Shown piece by piece: positions 16,697 through 17,471 of a stretch of 17,471 nucleotides of DNA; within the stretch, counting starts at the first letter, position 1; each line of letters opens with the position of its first letter. Position numbers and translations under genes: made by a program. The stretch spans positions 1-17,471 of the forward strand of contig JAQGKC010000280.1 of NCBI GenBank assembly GCA_028290305.1, written 5' to 3'. The notes under the pieces are model-generated. The model ran no database searches and was not told the origin of the DNA. It saw only the letters and a program-made list of their open reading frames with translations. The DNA is from Bradyrhizobium sp. Its GTDB lineage: Bacteria; Pseudomonadota; Alphaproteobacteria; Rhizobiales; Xanthobacteraceae.

Positions 16697-16837
16697 TTAC
16701 CCTCCCCCTTGCGGGGAGGGTCGACGGCCGAAGCGCCGCGAAGGCCGGCAGGGTGGGGGTCTCGGCGCGACTATTTGACGGTGAGCCCCCACTCCGCTCG
16801 CTACGCTCGCGACCCTCCCCGCAAGGGGGAAGGGTTA
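16697..16837. repeat. Intergenic palindromic repeat element (third type)
   Basis: Near-perfect inverted arms at about 16697-16723 and 16810-16837 (core CCCTCCCC-TTGCGGGGAGGG on the left; CCCTCCCCGCAAGGGGGAAGGG on the right) flank about 86 bases. Each arm can also fold on itself (CCCTCCCC / GGGGAGGG). This sequence style is widespread between genes in Bradyrhizobium-like genomes. It begins 37 bases after the NicX-like stop codon and could end that transcript. Confidence 0.85.
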
Positions 16838-17011
16838 AAGAGCAGCAAGCTCGCTCGTGCCCCGAAGACGTCGCACATTTTGAAGAACTTGCGCTAGCCA
16901 ACCGGCCGGCCGTTCGTCCGAAATCACCTTGCCGTCGTTCAGCAGGCTGCCGGGCGCGGCCAGGCGCGCACACACTCGCGCGAATAGCGCGTCATTACTC
17001 GGCGATACCAT
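16835..17011 (-). pseudogene. Short open frame of 58 residues, possible gene remnant
   Basis: On the - strand an ATG at 17011 opens a frame to TAA at 16835-16837; the frame stays open nine codons further upstream before a TGA. The middle third uses codons ending in G or C like the real genes nearby (for example NDALFARVCARLAAPGSLLND). The last twenty codons do not, and the stop falls in the arm of the palindromic repeat. A weak AAGGCGG precedes the ATG. The core faintly recalls CaiB/BaiF CoA-transferases, but that is a guess. It may be a truncated relic cut off by the repeat, or chance. Confidence 0.25.
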
Positions 17012-17170
17012 TACCGCCTTGCCTGAAATTAGGGCCTGTATTCATAAATTGCGTTTGTTCCGGCAGCCGCTGGCGGATGTCCGCTTTGCCCCGGACAGCG
17101 ACCAAATAGCAGACATCTCGATCTGTCCGCTTTGTGCCAGAAGCCGACATACGAGTGCGCAACAAGCCGT
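16838..17170. other. Region without a confident gene between the third repeat and the ModA-like gene
   Basis: About 330 bases separate the third palindromic repeat from the stop of the partial binding-protein gene. The left two thirds hold only the possible relic frame on the - strand. The right third holds two degenerate tandem hairpins. Plus-strand frames here are short, arginine/serine-rich and unconvincing. No RNA gene was recognised. Confidence 0.6.
17076..17150. repeat. Tandem degenerate hairpins (GTCCGCTTTG repeats)
   Basis: TGTCCGCTTTG occurs at 17078-17088 and again at 17124-17134. Each copy is followed by an inverted partner with one mismatch (AGCAGACAT at 17108-17116 and AAGCCGACAT at 17141-17150), so the stretch can form two successive hairpins. 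The motif resembles dispersed GTCCGCTTT/AAAGCGGAC repeats I associate with Bradyrhizobium intergenic regions and their spurious ORF calls. Confidence 0.5.
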
Positions 17171-17471
17171 TCAGCGCGCCGCCAGCGGCTTCAATCCGGC
17201 TTTCGTAATTACGGCTCCGGCCTCTGCGGAGGAGAGGAAGCGGAGCAGGTCGACTGCAGCGTCGGGCTGTTGTGAATTCTTGGGCAGCGCGCCGACAAAA
17301 TGGGTTGGTGGTTGAATGTCCGACGGCACCCTACCGACGAAATCGACACCCGGAACATGGAGCAGCTCGGGGACCTGCTGAAAACCGACTTCCGCCTCCC
17401 CGCGGGCGACGACTTCAGCCACCGCCTCTCCCGACGGAGGCCCGCGCACCTTGCGCGTCTTGCCGGAAATC
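17171..17471 (-). CDS. ModA-like substrate-binding protein, C-terminal part
   Basis: The - strand frame is open from the right edge to a TGA at 17171-17173, giving about 99 C-terminal residues. The sequence SGKTRKVRGPPSGEAVAEVV, then ARGEAEVGFQQVPELL, then FLSSAEAGAVITKAGLKPL, matches the C-terminal lobe of the molybdate-binding/bacterial extracellular binding protein type (SBP_bac_11). Members bind molybdate or small organic anions. The internal GTG at 17449 is not the start; the true start lies beyond the window. Whether it is linked to the molybdenum hydroxylase at the other end through molybdate supply is speculative, because many members of this group are orphans with unknown ligands. 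Confidence 0.75.
   Translation of the reverse strand, partial: ISGKTRKVRGPPSGEAVAEVVARGEAEVGFQQVPELLHVPGVDFVGRVPSDIQPPTHFVGALPKNSQQPDAAVDLLRFLSSAEAGAVITKAGLKPLAAR

Noticed and set aside
16697..16837. CRISPR-like array from repeated CCCTCCCC units
   Set aside because: There are only two inverted arms and no regularly spaced direct repeats; this is a palindromic intergenic element.

Overview
The window looks like a GC-rich alphaproteobacterial chromosome, most likely Bradyrhizobium or a close relative. This rests on codon use, on the gene families present, and on three kinds of intergenic palindromic repeat of a style common in that group. No rRNA, tRNA, CRISPR array, transposase or phage gene was seen.

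Left part (1-6810, all + strand): the 3' end of a molybdenum hydroxylase large subunit (CoxL/xanthine dehydrogenase family) is followed by a complete Liv-type ABC importer: a Tat-type substrate-binding protein, LivH, LivM, LivG and LivF. An APC-superfamily amino acid permease is joined to livF by a 4-base stop/start overlap. A perfect 13-bp hairpin with a short T run separates the binding-protein gene from livH and probably sets the ratio of binding protein to transporter.

Middle part (6866-9585, all - strand): reading leftwards from 9585, there is a beta-hydroxyacid dehydrogenase (3-hydroxyisobutyrate dehydrogenase/glyoxylate reductase type), a zinc-dependent alcohol dehydrogenase with an apparent one-base insertion near its C-terminus, and a secreted, cysteine-rich LprI/DUF1311-like protein. 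A divergent intergenic region of about 195 bp (9586-9780) separates them from the right-hand + strand genes.

Right part (9781-16659, all + strand): an SsuA/TauA/NMT1-like periplasmic binding protein, an IlvD-type dehydratase, a possible 55-residue membrane protein too small for routine ORF calling, an SsuB-type ATPase and two SsuC-type permeases in a tightly coupled operon. Last is a protein resembling 2,5-dihydroxypyridine 5,6-dioxygenase (NicX), with the expected His/His-x-Asp iron ligands. The far right edge (- strand) holds the C-terminal part of a ModA-like substrate-binding protein. Between it and the NicX-like gene lie repeats and a short possible gene remnant.

Reading as a whole (inference): two high-affinity importers, one secondary permease, a molybdenum hydroxylase, a ring-cleaving-dioxygenase-like protein, two dehydrogenases and a dehydratase form a catabolic neighbourhood. 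It would suit uptake and breakdown of a small nitrogen-containing organic compound, possibly an N-heteroaromatic acid. The substrate cannot be read from sequence.
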